Shown here piece by piece: positions 1 to 12,300 of a stretch of 64,000 bases of DNA (position 1 is its first letter; every line of letters starts with the position of its first letter). This stretch comes from Paramecium octaurelia. Taxonomy: Eukaryota > Ciliophora > Oligohymenophorea > Peniculida > Parameciidae. A program made the position numbers and the translations under genes. The stretch covers positions 462,774-526,773 of the forward strand of contig CAJJDP010000041.1 of assembly GCA_905182995.1 (NCBI GenBank). Reading direction: 5' to 3'. The notes beneath the pieces were generated by a model, which was not told the origin of the DNA, did not search any database, and worked only from the letters and a program-made list of their open reading frames with translations.

Positions 1-2252
1 AATACATTTACTGATAGTGGAGCAGCTTTAACATTAAGTTCCATTTAGATAAGTTCCTGAAGCACAAGCTGTACATTATGACGGAGATTAACTACAATTA
101 ATGCAATTTGAGTCATCACAAGGTGAACAAGTATTTTGAGCATTAAGGTAATTACCTGAAGCACATTGTAAACAAGTTGAATTGGTTTTGCACACAAAGC
201 AATTTGAAATGAAATAAGAACATGGAATGCAATTGTTTCCATCTAAAATGAATCCAGGTAAACATTATGTACAAGTAGAACTATCTGAACATTCACCACA
301 GTTAAAAATTGTTTTAGCACATAAAACACATGAAGAATTATTCCAGTAATAGCCTGTTATACATTTTGTACAGGTAGAAGCATTAGAACATGTAGAACAA
401 TTTTGAATGCCTGAACAAGTCTTACAAGAAGTTGAGGCACCATCAAAATATGTTCCTTAAGCACATTTTTAACAATCAGCTGATGATGATCCAGAGCCTG
501 AACCTGATCCTGATGAACTTTGACAAGGTTCGCATGATCCACCTAAATCATAACCTGTATCACACTTTGTACATACTAATTACTGATTTTAATAGGAACA
601 TTCTGAACAATGTGCAATTCCTTAACTGCAACTTTTGCATGTATTCCCATAAGGAAATTGTTGAGCATTACAATTAGCACCTCCATCACTTTGACAAGGT
701 TATGTATTAGAAGCAGGTTAATCATATCCTGGCACACATTGAGTGCATTTTAGATTATTGCCATCATAACCACAATATTTACATCCATTCATTTCTAATG
801 AACAAGTTGAACATGATCCATCATAAAGATAATTTTCACCTGTACAAGTAGTACATTGAACAGAAGAACAAGCTGTGCATTTAGTATTGTCTGTTGAAAA
901 CCCTACTAAACATGTGGAGCAACTCGAATTATTAGAACACTCTGTACAATTTGTATCAGTACAAGCTTAACAATTTGTGCCATCCCAATAATTTCCAGTT
1001 TTACATTTATCACATTTTGTAGAATTTGTACAAATGCTACAATTATTAATAGATCCAGAACAAGTTTAACAAATCTTATTACCGTCTAAATAATAGCCAG
1101 GCAAGCACCCAGTGCAATTTTAAGAGTTAGAACAAGTGCCACAATTAGAAAGTGAAATCGAACATTTTATACATGCATTACCCTATAAATAATAACCATC
1201 TTAACAAGTGTTGCAAGTATTGGAATCAGAACAAAATAGACAGTTAGATATAGAACCTGAACACATCTTGCACATATTAGAACTCAAATAAAATCCTTTA
1301 TAGCAACCCTGACAAGTTGTTGAATTCTAACATTGTTGACAGTATGAAATTGATGTTGAGCATAATGGGCATTGATTATTGTTTAAATATGATCCAACCT
1401 TACACTTTGAGCACACCAACTAATTAGATTAATCAAGCGAACAACTTGAACAATTATTGATCTATTATGTACAACTTAAACATTGATTATTATTTAAATA
1501 ATATTCGGCATCACAAGATGTACATTTAGATGATGTTTCACATGTTTAACAATGTGCAACATAATTTATACACTAAAAGCATTTACTTTCTTATAAAAAG
1601 TATCCGCTTGAACAAACTTTGCACAATTGTCTAATTTATAAAATCTTTATTTTACTCGTTTTAACAAGACAAACAATTTGATAAACATTATTTGCATTGA
1701 TTCATTGACAGGTAATATGCACTACTCACTGTCTAACTATCTTCGTAACCTAGACCTACAGAAGTGAAATATCCACTCTGGCATTATTTACAGATTCCAG
1801 TTGTAGCATCAAATTATTAGCAATTATTATTTGCAATGCATATTCCCCCTATCTCTATCTATTATATTTACCTATTAATGTTGTTAAACCACTGCATTGG
1901 AGACAAATCACTGTACTACCATCAGAGCTTAAACTTCCCTTCAGACAATTGGAATCTGGGTTTTACACACATTAACTATACAATTATAAATTAGCCAATA
2001 CCTTCCAACTAAATAAAAACCGATTGTGCAAGTTATTTGATCACATTCGCCGTACTTTGAACAAGTGCAAAATCCATTTTACATCGATTGACATTGGCTA
2101 CAAATCTAACCATTAAAAAAATAGCCATTTAGACAAGCATATTAAGGAAACTAAACAACTTAGTTTTGTATTGAATTTCCTGGCTAATTAATAATTGTGG
2201 CTCCTGACTACAAAATCCCTGTTAGAACGATGAAATATAGAAAAAATTGCAT
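1..2252 (-). CDS. Cysteine-rich secreted surface protein (3' end outside window)
   Basis: The start is the ATG at 2252, followed by a hydrophobic stretch (MQFFLYFIVLTGIL) that reads as a signal peptide. The rest is a long run of short cysteine modules of the form C-x2-C ... G-Y-Y/F-L ... C, similar to furin-like / growth-factor-receptor cysteine repeats seen in ciliate and Giardia surface proteins. The frame is still open at base 1, so the C-terminus is missing. Several short introns lie in the first kilobase of coding sequence, for example near 1622-1650, 1858-1880 and 1978-2003; I did not verify every junction. The gene is head-to-head with the similar gene at 3460. It probably encodes a cell-surface or secreted protein. 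It lacks the perfectly periodic cysteines of classical Paramecium immobilisation antigens, so I do not call it one. Confidence 0.8.
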
Positions 2253-3459
2253 ATTTATTTGTTCAAAAAAATGAATATATGAAAAGAATATATCCTTAGA
2301 TCTTAATTGATAAAATTATTTAAAAGAATATCTATAGGCAACCTCTCTGAACTTTCTGTTCCTTTATGTAAAATGGATATAAGCATTAACAAAGTTCTCA
2401 ATGATAGGTCTGGACAAACATCATCATCAACCTATATTACTGTAAATTAGGTAACTTCCAAATTACCAAAATTTTCTTTTTCTTAAATGTATTTTTATTT
2501 GGTTAATTTGTTTTTCATTCTCATTCTAAGTATTCACCCTACAGCAAGAAAGTCATATTTTAAAAAACTAGTAAGATTTAGAAGAGAAAAAAATGTAAAT
2601 TCACAAAAGCAAATTAAAATTCCAAAAACAGTTTTAACCTCAACTCATTAACTAGTTGTAATATATTCACTTTATCATTCTGTGCAACAAAAGATAAAAT
2701 GTCATCAGAAAATCGGACTGATAGTTGTGATTTTAGTAGTATTATTTTGCTATGTTAATTAATTAAATCTGAACATTATTAATAAATTAGTAAATCGACT
2801 ATTATACTAATATATTGATTAACTAATTATCTCCAAAAAAATACAAATAGAAAAAATACCAAACAATACAGTTAAAATTTGGTTCAGTGGAATTAAAAGT
2901 GTTTATAAAAACTAATTATAAGTTTAAACTAAGGGTTCAATGTTATTTAATATTCTATAAACTACTATTTTCTGAAATCGATGCCACACTTCTGTAATAA
3001 AAATATTTCATATTTATTTTTGAACTAGAAAAATTAATTCTCATTTTTCCTTCTTTATTCTATATAAATCTTAAAAATAATTACAATTATTATAAATGAA
3101 GCAATATTTGATTCTGAGATAGTTATCTTTGAGAAATGATAATTCATAAAAATAATGGAGATGATAAAATTATGATACTAATTTTTTGGAAAATATGAAT
3201 GATAATAAGACATAATAATTATAAATATTTACTATCCAATTAAAAATAGCATATGAAGAAGGAGTGGACTAAATAAGTGCAGTTGTTGAATTAAAGGGGA
3301 TTTATTTTGGAACAAGAGTGAGAGTACTGATATTAAATGGATTCTAATATGAAACCTATTTGGAAGTTCTAGTAAGAGGAGAGGGGGGGGGGGATGGAAT
3401 TATTGAAGTTTTAAAGGAGTGTGTAAAATATATCTTGATTATTAATTTTTTTAATAATA
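2253..3459. other. Intergenic region between divergent surface-protein genes
   Basis: About 1.2 kb of AT-rich DNA separates the two start codons and should contain both promoters. I see no convincing gene. A short open stretch on the + strand near 3250-3420 (about 55 codons, including a run of eleven G at 3383-3393) has some protein-like composition. It could be a relic, but it has no start or recognisable family. Confidence 0.6.
3383..3393. repeat. Homopolymer of eleven G
   Basis: A run of eleven consecutive G is exceptional in this AT-rich window. It sits about 70 bp upstream of the surface-protein start at 3460. It could be real or a base-calling or assembly problem. Confidence 0.9.
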
Positions 3460-5662
3460 ATGAATAAAGTACTCATTGCCTCAATTCTATTAATTGGCGT
3501 TTTGGGATAATAATCACCCCCTCTAGATTGTACATATTTAAGTTGTTTGGCAACTGGTGCATTGAAAGTTGGTTAATCAACCCGCCAAGTATATTAATGC
3601 ATGAATGGTATTATTCTATATTAAATAAAAGGTTACTATTGGGCAGGGCAATCATGCTAGCCTTGTCAACCAATAGAAGGAGGATTTTATCAGTGTACAG
3701 ATTATTACTAAACTGGGGCTTTAACCTGTAGTACAGGATGGACATAGCTTAATGGGTAGAGAATTTAATATAAATTTAGAATATGCGTAAATATGCCAGA
3801 TGGATGTTTGAGTTACTCAGTAAACTCAGATGGAAATGCCTATGTGTGTGGTAAATGCGACTCAGGTTACAGTTTGATTGCAGGAGTATGTGTGAGGAAT
3901 TATGCCTGCTCAACATATAGTAGCACTCGATATGTATGCTCTCAGTGTTCAGCTGGATACTACTTAAATTGGGATTATATTCCATCAGTATCCTCTTCCT
4001 CAGACTAATATTACAATTACTTTGATGGTTTTTGCAGTCCATGTGGCATAGCAGGATGTTAAAATTGTCCTTCAGCGTATTAATTTTATATGATTACGTT
4101 AGATATACATGCACATAATGTACTGGTGGGTACTTCTGGTCATTCAGTGGATTGACAACAGGATCAACAACAGATGGATCTGGAACATGTCAAAAATGTT
4201 TAGATTATTGTATAAATTGCAGTAATAGCTCAAATTGCACCACATGCGCAGATGGCTACTATCTCAGTTAAGTTAATGGAATAACAGTAATAATTTAATA
4301 TATTGTAATTGTTAGACTTGTGCCTCATGTTTACCAAGTCTCACTTGCACAAAATGCTAAAATGGTACATCCTGTATGGCATGTGCTTCTGGATATCAAT
4401 TGATAGGTTCAACAACCTGTTAAAAGTTGCCTGATGGTTGCACTCAAATGGACAATAATTAGAATTGTACATCATGCATCAGCATATATGTGTTGAATAC
4501 CTAAACTCCAAAGACTTGCACTCCATGTGGAACAGGATGCGCTTCATGCACAATCAACAGTACTACTGTATCCTGCACAAAATGCTAAGAGTTTTACTAT
4601 GCAGTAAAGGATGGAAGTGGAATTGTAACTTGCTCATCTTGTACTTCATATCCTTAATCAACTGGATGGTTGAGATGTGGAGGTCCATAGGATACCCCAT
4701 CATATACAACAGTTTAAGTCACTTAATGTGTCGATGGATACTTCTTAGTCAATATTACTACAAACGGTGTTACTACTCCAACATGCATAGCAGCTGTACA
4801 AATATAAGCATGTTTGACTTTGACGAACACATCAACTAATACAAACAATGTTTGTGCCACATGTGTTAAGAATTATGGAGCTTATGAAGGAGGAACTTGT
4901 TTATCTTGTCCTCCATAGGCTGGTGCTAAAACACAACTCTCTGCACAATGTAATAAATGTGGTGGATCATCTTCAACACCAATTACATGTACTGGATGCT
5001 CATCAAAATATTTCTTATAAGCAGCAAGTTCAGCAAGTTCAGCCACCTGTGCAACATGTTCTGCAAGTGGTGGTTGTTTGGAATGCTCATCAAATACTAC
5101 CTGTACCAAGTGTAATACTGGATATTACTTATCAGGAGCAGCCTGTTAACCATGTTAAACCAATTGTGCATCATGCGACAATTCAACAGTAAGAATAAGT
5201 TTAATTCTTAGACTTGCAAAGCTTGCATGGATGGATACTTCCAATATTCTGGTACTAAGACTGCCTAAGCTACTTGTGTTGCTTGTTAATTCGGTTGTGC
5301 CACTTGTGCATCACCTGGCTAGGTCTGTTTAACTTGTATTGATGGATACGTCTTCCAATAAGGAGGTTGTGTGCCTCTTAATTAAGCCAATTGTGCTGTT
5401 AAATTGAATTCAACTCTTTCCACTGATAAACCATACTCATCTTCTGGATGCTCTATTTGCAAATATGGATTCCACATGATCTAGAATCGTTGCTTCTAAT
5501 CAGTCTAACCTTATGCTGGAGTATTTATGCTTGTTAATATTATTATAGTATGCTTATGGACAAACAACTAATGTAAGCACTGACTTGAACTACAAAAATG
5601 ACACTATCGTTTATGCTCAACTATTGGTGGCTAGTTTTATCATGTTAGTTTTCACATTATGA
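3460..5662 (+). CDS. GPI-anchored-type cysteine-rich surface protein
   Basis: This is a complete 690-residue model from ATG at 3460 to TGA at 5660-5662, with five introns of 24, 26, 29, 23 and 28 nt. Residues 1-17 (MNKVLIASILLIGVLGQ) form a signal peptide. The body is cysteine-rich, with repeated C-x2-C and CxxC...GYY/GYF modules resembling furin-like repeats. The last 20 or so residues (VYAQLLVASFIMLVFTL) are hydrophobic right up to the stop with no cytoplasmic tail, the pattern of a GPI-attachment signal. It is therefore likely displayed on the plasma membrane or cilia. It shares module type and orientation symmetry with the gene at 1-2252, so the two look like diverged duplicates. The function and ligand cannot be read from the sequence. 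Confidence 0.88.
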
Positions 5663-5720
5663 TCAATTATAATTATGATAATCATACATATTTATTATAT
5701 TTGCACACACTTATAAAATA

Positions 5721-6377
5721 TCACACTTCTTTACGAGGACCCCATTTCAATTTTTATAATCTTTATTTCATAGAGAAATTTTGTCTCTTCATCTCAAATT
5801 TGATGAAAGATTTCTTTATTGGCTTGTCTCTCTTGTACCTGTACATCATGTCTTCTTGGTTGTCAGGCATAGGTTCTCCTCTCTCTTTCATGTTCCTTAC
5901 CCATGAATGCATGTTCCTTATCTGACTATATTGACTCAACACGAAATTCACTTATTGCACTTCCACTTATGCAACCATAGCTATTTCTTTTTTTTGCTTG
6001 TTATTAAGATATATACACATACATCTCCACTCAAGTCATCTGGATTCAACAATTCCTCATCAAACATGGCATTTAAGACTTATCTCTATAGTGTCAATTG
6101 CTATTCAGTCTCTTCATTCCCTGAAGAGATTTAATACTTGAATCCTTTTTTGAGTTTGTGCAATCCATCGAGTGCTCTTTGTCTAAAATCAATAAGTGTA
6201 AATTGTGGCTAGGTGCAATTATTTATATACTTTGCTAGCCAAGAATTCCAATTCTTTTTTGAATTCTTATTTCTGATTGTCTTGTTGCTTCTTTTATAAT
6301 TTGTCTGCAAATCTATTAAATTCATAGAGAGGATAAAATTGTAATTGGATCGCCTTCTATGCAAATAATTTAATCAT
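5721..6377 (-). CDS. Stand-alone SRP54 M-domain-like protein, probably mitochondrial
   Basis: The model is 202 residues with introns of 22 and 26 nt; ATG is at 6377 and the stop at 5721-5723. The N-terminus (MIKLFAQKAIQLQFYPLYEF) is basic and hydrophobic without acidic residues until position 18, like a mitochondrial presequence. From about residue 50 the order of motifs follows the M domain of SRP54/Ffh: FTLIDFRQRALDGLHKLKKG matches the first helix (FTL-x-DF), then a NPDDL-type segment, then KKEIAMVAQVEVQQVN, then LSQYSQIRNMHSWVRNMKERG, matching the signal-sequence/RNA-binding helices. The N and G (GTPase) domains are absent. A basic tail follows (KRQNFSMKQRLQKLKWGPRK). The SRP54 relation is my pattern recognition and needs a profile search. 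The gene lies 31 bp from the stop of the next gene on the same strand. Confidence 0.7.
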
Positions 6378-6408
6378 TATTATATATTTTTTATATTATT
6401 TATTTATT

Positions 6409-7907
6409 TCAATGATGACTTTCTTTTTTGCCAGGCAACAATTTGGATAAGAATCCATGATCATCCTGCTCACCTTCAGGCAATTTGAAACTCTTCTTAA
6501 TTTTGTAATAGGGGGGTCCCCAATTCTTTTCCAAGTAGATGTCAATAAAGGCCTTCTTGAAATTCTTGCACCAATTATAATATCTTGAATAACAAGGAAC
6601 AATTACCTCAAAGCAGCCAAGAATCCCCCATTTGAGAAGTAGAGGTTGTGCCAAGCATTTTCATTATTGTATTTGTGACATAAGAATGTGAGGGTGTTTT
6701 AACCCAAGATGATGGGAACTTTGCTATATCCATCATATTCAGCATTAAGAGATTTGCCAGCAATATTTCTTTCGATGTTATTTCTAACAACATGGAGTTA
6801 GTGGAATCCAGCCCAGAAACAATTTGTGGTTGGAAGATCATTGACATCACCAAGTCCGAAAATGTTCTTGTATTTGTTATGCTACAATGTTTTGATGTTG
6901 ACATCCAATAATCCTTTTGATGTTGTCAATCCAGCCTTGACAAGAGGTTCATGAGCCTTTGTTGGAGCAACTGCATAGAGATGGTTGAAGTTTCTGGTCT
7001 GTCTGTTTCCAGTCTTGACATCTTCGAAAGTGGCAGTATTGTATTGTTTGTTGACTTCAACCAATTTCAATCCGTATTCAACGTTGATGTTTCTACGCTT
7101 TAATTCCTCTTTGAAGAAGGAATCTCCAGCATCATTGTATTGAACAAATCGTTCATTTGGTTGGATGATGGTGAACTTTTTGATTGGAGATTGACGTCCA
7201 TTTGCTGTTTGCCATTCCCAGATTCTTTGACTCAAGAAAAAGTTGTAGGATTCAACCTCACCACTGAATGGGAATTGAGGAATACAGAAATATGCTTCAC
7301 CATGATTGAAATTGTAATGCCATCTTGTGTATTTATGATTGGAGGATCTCCAACTTGGGTGATCAAGGTTTGTGAACACTGGAGAATCGAAGTCTTACCA
7401 AGCTTCTTCAAATCCCTTGATTGCATCGTAATTGACTTGCTGACCTATTGGAATTAATTAGGATTATACCCATTGCAACAACCAATTAATTATAGCCAAT
7501 TCTACGACCATTACGCAAAACTATGGCATTCTCTTCAGGCAATATTGTTGAACATCCAACTTGATCTGAGTGGGCAGTGTACATGTTGAGTGACAATTTA
7601 GCATTGAGCAAGAAATCTGTCTTGGCTGTCTTCTATTATTCATAGATCTATCTAATTGGAGTAATTTGATTGATATTCTAATCCAAAACAACCATAATCT
7701 TGTATTTCCCATGTGAAACCTATCCCAAGTTAAACATTACAAATCTACCTTATCAAGTTGTCTACTCAACACTCCTCCTAAATTGCAACCGATCACCACT
7801 ACATCATAATGGTCTAAATCCTTCTTGGTTGGCTTACGCTTGTTGAACACTCCTGCGAAGAAACGAGGAGTCAGCGAATGCCTCAATTGCATTCCAGATA
7901 TGAGCAT
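6409..7907 (-). CDS. Sulfide:quinone oxidoreductase-like mitochondrial flavoprotein, catalytic cysteines not conserved
   Basis: The 473-residue model has introns of 29, 25 and 23 nt. The N-terminus (MLISGMQLRHSLTPRFF) looks like a mitochondrial presequence. Residues 36-45 (VVVIGCNLGG) occupy the place of the FAD-binding GxGxxG motif, but the middle glycine is asparagine. An AMG-type segment follows at the second FAD contact. The C-terminal half matches eukaryotic SQR: TLQHNKYKNIFGLGDVNDLP, then YDGYSKVPII, and a C-terminal NWGPPYYKIKK like the membrane-binding tail. In animal SQR the two redox cysteines sit before and after this region (in FPNTPVKC and GDCTNLP contexts); here these positions are serine and valine. 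It may be a structural or re-purposed member. The stop is 31 bp upstream of the M-domain gene. Confidence 0.75.
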
Positions 7908-7942
7908 ATTTAAATTAATCAAAAATATCTATGTTATCAATT
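7204..7942. repeat. Left copy of a 739-bp near-identical direct repeat
   Basis: Bases 7204-7942 match 8575-9313 at a constant offset of 1,371, with one mismatch noticed (G at 7933, T at 9304). Both copies stop exactly at the N gap on one side. This is expected when two overlapping contig ends were scaffolded instead of merged. Confidence 0.95.
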
Positions 7943-8574
7943 NNNNNNNNNNNNNNNNNNNNNNNNNNNNNNNNNNNNNNNNNNNNNNNNNNNNNNNNNN
8001 NNNNNNNNNNNNNNNNNNNNNNNNNNNNNNNNNNNNNNNNNNNNNNNNNNNNNNNNNNNNNNNNNNNNNNNNNNNNNNNNNNNNNNNNNNNNNNNNNNNN
8101 NNNNNNNNNNNNNNNNNNNNNNNNNNNNNNNNNNNNNNNNNNNNNNNNNNNNNNNNNNNNNNNNNNNNNNNNNNNNNNNNNNNNNNNNNNNNNNNNNNNN
8201 NNNNNNNNNNNNNNNNNNNNNNNNNNNNNNNNNNNNNNNNNNNNNNNNNNNNNNNNNNNNNNNNNNNNNNNNNNNNNNNNNNNNNNNNNNNNNNNNNNNN
8301 NNNNNNNNNNNNNNNNNNNNNNNNNNNNNNNNNNNNNNNNNNNNNNNNNNNNNNNNNNNNNNNNNNNNNNNNNNNNNNNNNNNNNNNNNNNNNNNNNNNN
8401 NNNNNNNNNNNNNNNNNNNNNNNNNNNNNNNNNNNNNNNNNNNNNNNNNNNNNNNNNNNNNNNNNNNNNNNNNNNNNNNNNNNNNNNNNNNNNNNNNNNN
8501 NNNNNNNNNNNNNNNNNNNNNNNNNNNNNNNNNNNNNNNNNNNNNNNNNNNNNNNNNNNNNNNNNNNNNNNNNN
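7943..8574. other. Assembly gap (632 N)
   Basis: This is a run of undetermined bases joining two contigs. The sequence on its right (8575-9313) repeats the sequence on its left (7204-7942), so the gap length and even its existence are doubtful. All reading frames crossing it are meaningless. Confidence 0.98.
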
Positions 8575-9278
8575 GCTGTTTGCCATTCCCAGATTCTTTG
8601 ACTCAAGAAAAAGTTGTAGGATTCAACCTCACCACTGAATGGGAATTGAGGAATACAGAAATATGCTTCACCATGATTGAAATTGTAATGCCATCTTGTG
8701 TATTTATGATTGGAGGATCTCCAACTTGGGTGATCAAGGTTTGTGAACACTGGAGAATCGAAGTCTTACCAAGCTTCTTCAAATCCCTTGATTGCATCGT
8801 AATTGACTTGCTGACCTATTGGAATTAATTAGGATTATACCCATTGCAACAACCAATTAATTATAGCCAATTCTACGACCATTACGCAAAACTATGGCAT
8901 TCTCTTCAGGCAATATTGTTGAACATCCAACTTGATCTGAGTGGGCAGTGTACATGTTGAGTGACAATTTAGCATTGAGCAAGAAATCTGTCTTGGCTGT
9001 CTTCTATTATTCATAGATCTATCTAATTGGAGTAATTTGATTGATATTCTAATCCAAAACAACCATAATCTTGTATTTCCCATGTGAAACCTATCCCAAG
9101 TTAAACATTACAAATCTACCTTATCAAGTTGTCTACTCAACACTCCTCCTAAATTGCAACCGATCACCACTACATCATAATGGTCTAAATCCTTCTTGGT
9201 TGGCTTACGCTTGTTGAACACTCCTGCGAAGAAACGAGGAGTCAGCGAATGCCTCAATTGCATTCCAGATATGAGCAT
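8575..9278 (-). CDS. Second, partial copy of the SQR-like gene (likely assembly duplicate)
   Basis: This copy carries the ATG at 9278, the same presequence, first two introns and central exon as the gene at 6409-7907. It is cut by the N gap at the residues corresponding to base 7204 of the first copy. It is essentially identical in sequence. The missing 3' part (about 795 bp in the complete copy) would not fit in the 632-base gap as drawn. I regard it as the same gene assembled twice. A true recent tandem duplication is the alternative. Confidence 0.7.
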
Positions 9279-9313
9279 ATTTAAATTAATCAAAAATATC
9301 TATTTTATCAATT
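8575..9313. repeat. Right copy of the 739-bp direct repeat
   Basis: Partner of 7204-7942; see that entry. This copy continues without a break into unique sequence at 9314, so it is probably the correctly placed 5' end of the SQR-like gene. Confidence 0.95.
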
Positions 9314-9334
9314 ATAGCTTATATATATATGTAC

Positions 9335-12300
9335 TCATAAGCAAAAAATCAATATGCTCAACATAATCAATTCTCCAAAGTTGATGTTTAACTTAGGCTT
9401 CTACGGAGATCTGAAAGAGATTATCCTGTCCTAGTATATCTCGGATTTATCCATCAAATCTGGTGCTCGGAAATCTAATTATATAATAAAAATCAATTAC
9501 GAACTGAACCCCCTATCACGTAGATGTAATAGTCTGTTTCACTCTCCAATCCATGTATTCTCAAAATAAAATCCTAATAAGGATCTGAAATCTCTATCTA
9601 CCCATTAGGTGTTGGCCTATTCTAATAATCAAGTCCCTTCATTATTTGATAGGGTGATGGCCAGGTCTGATCTTACGATTCAAAAATCACTGCCACAGCA
9701 AAACCCCATCCATAATTGCTTATGGCTAATTAAATGGCACATTGCTAATAGTCAATATACACCAATTTTGGCTACTTGATGAATCTCGGAACATACCGAG
9801 TAAACTTTTGAGCAGTCACTTCCTTACTCAGATTAAGGGTTTCAATTCTGGAAGTAAGCAATTAAGTTTTGTTTTGCAACCCTGCCACAACATCATAGGG
9901 ATCAGGAAAACTGTCACTGTCAGGAATGGCAGCTAGTTCTAAGTCGATGTAGGATTTTATCTCGTCCACTGTGATACCAAAAGAGTTTTGTAGTAATCTA
10001 TTGAAATAATATTTCTGTTATTGAATGTAGTAGTCGTCTATTCCCAACACCTTGGCCACGGAATCAGTAACATTCCTGACAAAATCATCGCTAACTGTTC
10101 TTTAGTTAAATATTAAAGTGAAGTAACAACTCACTGGCCTGTCGAGAGTCTTAAACTCGATAGTTTTGAGTTCAGCCTAATTGTTGCCTCTATCCAAAGC
10201 CAAAATGTGAATCACATATTCGGTCTCAGCAATCAGTTTCGATAAAGGAATTTGATATTGCAGATTTGCAGTATAAGCTATCAAGTATCCTATTTAACTT
10301 TGGGTGCTTGAATAACGAATAACCTTGCTTTAAAAGTCACCCAAACTTGGAAAGACTGTTCCTTTTAATGCGATCAAATAGTATACAATGCAGGGCTCAT
10401 TCAAAGCTACTACCAAATTGACTGATGTTTTTTTTATGTTATCTATTTTGCAAGTCACCCACCCAGGAGGCTTGGTGTCTTGGGATATAATGAAGAATTC
10501 CACACTTGTGGATGGTAACTTATAAATATTTTTGTTCACTCCTTCAGTCTATATTGTAATGTACCCTCTCTCTACCTGAGGTCCATCAACATTCACAGAT
10601 TTGTTGTACTCAACGGCAAACCCAAATTTCTACTGTCCAGCTGCTACTGTGATTGCTTAAGTTGACAATTGTATGGCATAATAAGTTCTTTGCAAATATA
10701 GGCGAAATGCTAATTCTGTGTCTGGAGGAGCTGCTAAGATGTATTCAGTTAGGAGTGATTATCCTTGAATCGGAATAGAGAGAATCGGTGTTTGAGTAAT
10801 TATAACTCCTTGTTTCTTGGTTATTGTGATTAGAGTTCTTTTCACTGGAGTGTAGATGGGTGGGTCTACTTCGTTATCTAAAGTCCAATAGATCGTGTAG
10901 GTTCCATCATACATTGACTGGGGAACAGAAATATTAAAGTATTGGGTTGTCATTCCCAGAGTTAGTGGGATGGAGGAAGGGTTGACGATGAACTCATTTT
11001 CTGATGGAATCAATTTAAGATTGAGCAAACATGGGAACTCAATAGTAACGGGAATATTTATGGCTTGGGTTCCTCTTTCAATTGTGACTGTTTTTTCATT
11101 ATTGACCTTAATGAGTGGGCCAGGAAACTAATACGAAAACTTAAATGGATCCAGATTTGCAAAGTTTCTTTCTATAATTCTTAAATTCAGCCCATCATAG
11201 GTTCTAATGTAGAAGAAATCACTCTCCCCCTTCTCAATAGGATTTAGCACTTTCTTCAATTGAATATACATTTGACCAACGTAATCATCGTAATTACCAG
11301 ATGAAGTCACTCTATTACGATAAGAAGAACACTTCAATGTTGCAGCAAATAATGTTGTACTTGAACATGTGATGGAGCCATCCACAATTTCAAATTAGGA
11401 TGGGTAATCAATCAAAACGGATCCTTTGGCTGATACTTTTGGAATGTTTTTATACGTTTAAAAAGTAAAATTATAGGTTGAATTCCACCTCACATTATAA
11501 GTTGAAACATCTATCGAAATTAAAGGAGACCAACCTGGTGCAGCAAGAAATGACAATTAAGCGATTTCTTAATTGGATTGATCATAGATGTTGCTGCCTT
11601 ATTATCTGATATAGAGTTTAAGGAAGTCAGTGGTTGATCCTCCATTAGAATTGGGATTCACAATACCAAAGATGGTGATGTCAATGGGATTTGAAATCTC
11701 TGGAGTGTATGCATCATAGCCCTTGAGTGTGACTATTCTAGAGTCCACACTGCAAGTATAACCCCCTCCAGATAAACCAGAATTCACAATGCATTGGATA
11801 TCTCTACCAAGCAAGGGGTCGAATTGTTTCGGGAATTTGAATTCTATTTGGGAACTTACAGATAGCGATGAATAAGGTAGAAATATGAAACGATAAGAGG
11901 CTTCTTCCCCTTCATTTTTTGGATCAAATACTAAGGAATTGAGAGTGATTGGGTTGGTTTTTGGAGCAGATGTGAATGTTCTTCCATTTAAATTGGATTC
12001 ATCAGTGCCATCCAATTTAACTCCATCGTATTCTGTTGAGATGACAAACCCTTAGGTTGTTCCCTAATCTGGATTTTAAACTCCTTTAATAACGAGATCA
12101 ATGACTCCATTACCTGCTTTGTATCTGCTGTTCGTTTCTATGATGAAGGTTTTGCCATTCAGAATACAAGACTAAAATGTATTGATACCACCACTAACAC
12201 GACAATCTGGAGTGGATGGTAATTTCTTATAATTGTCATCTGGGAACATCACTTTGATCTGCCCACCTATGGGAATGTCATTTTAAGGAGTAAATTCGAT

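Noticed and set aside
1..2252. Giardia-type VSP or classical immobilisation antigen assignment
   Set aside because: Cysteine modules are shared by many surface proteins; the terminal CRGKA motif of VSPs and strict periodicity of Paramecium antigens are not seen.
7931..8638. Long frames spanning the gap
   Set aside because: They consist almost entirely of unknown residues from the N run.
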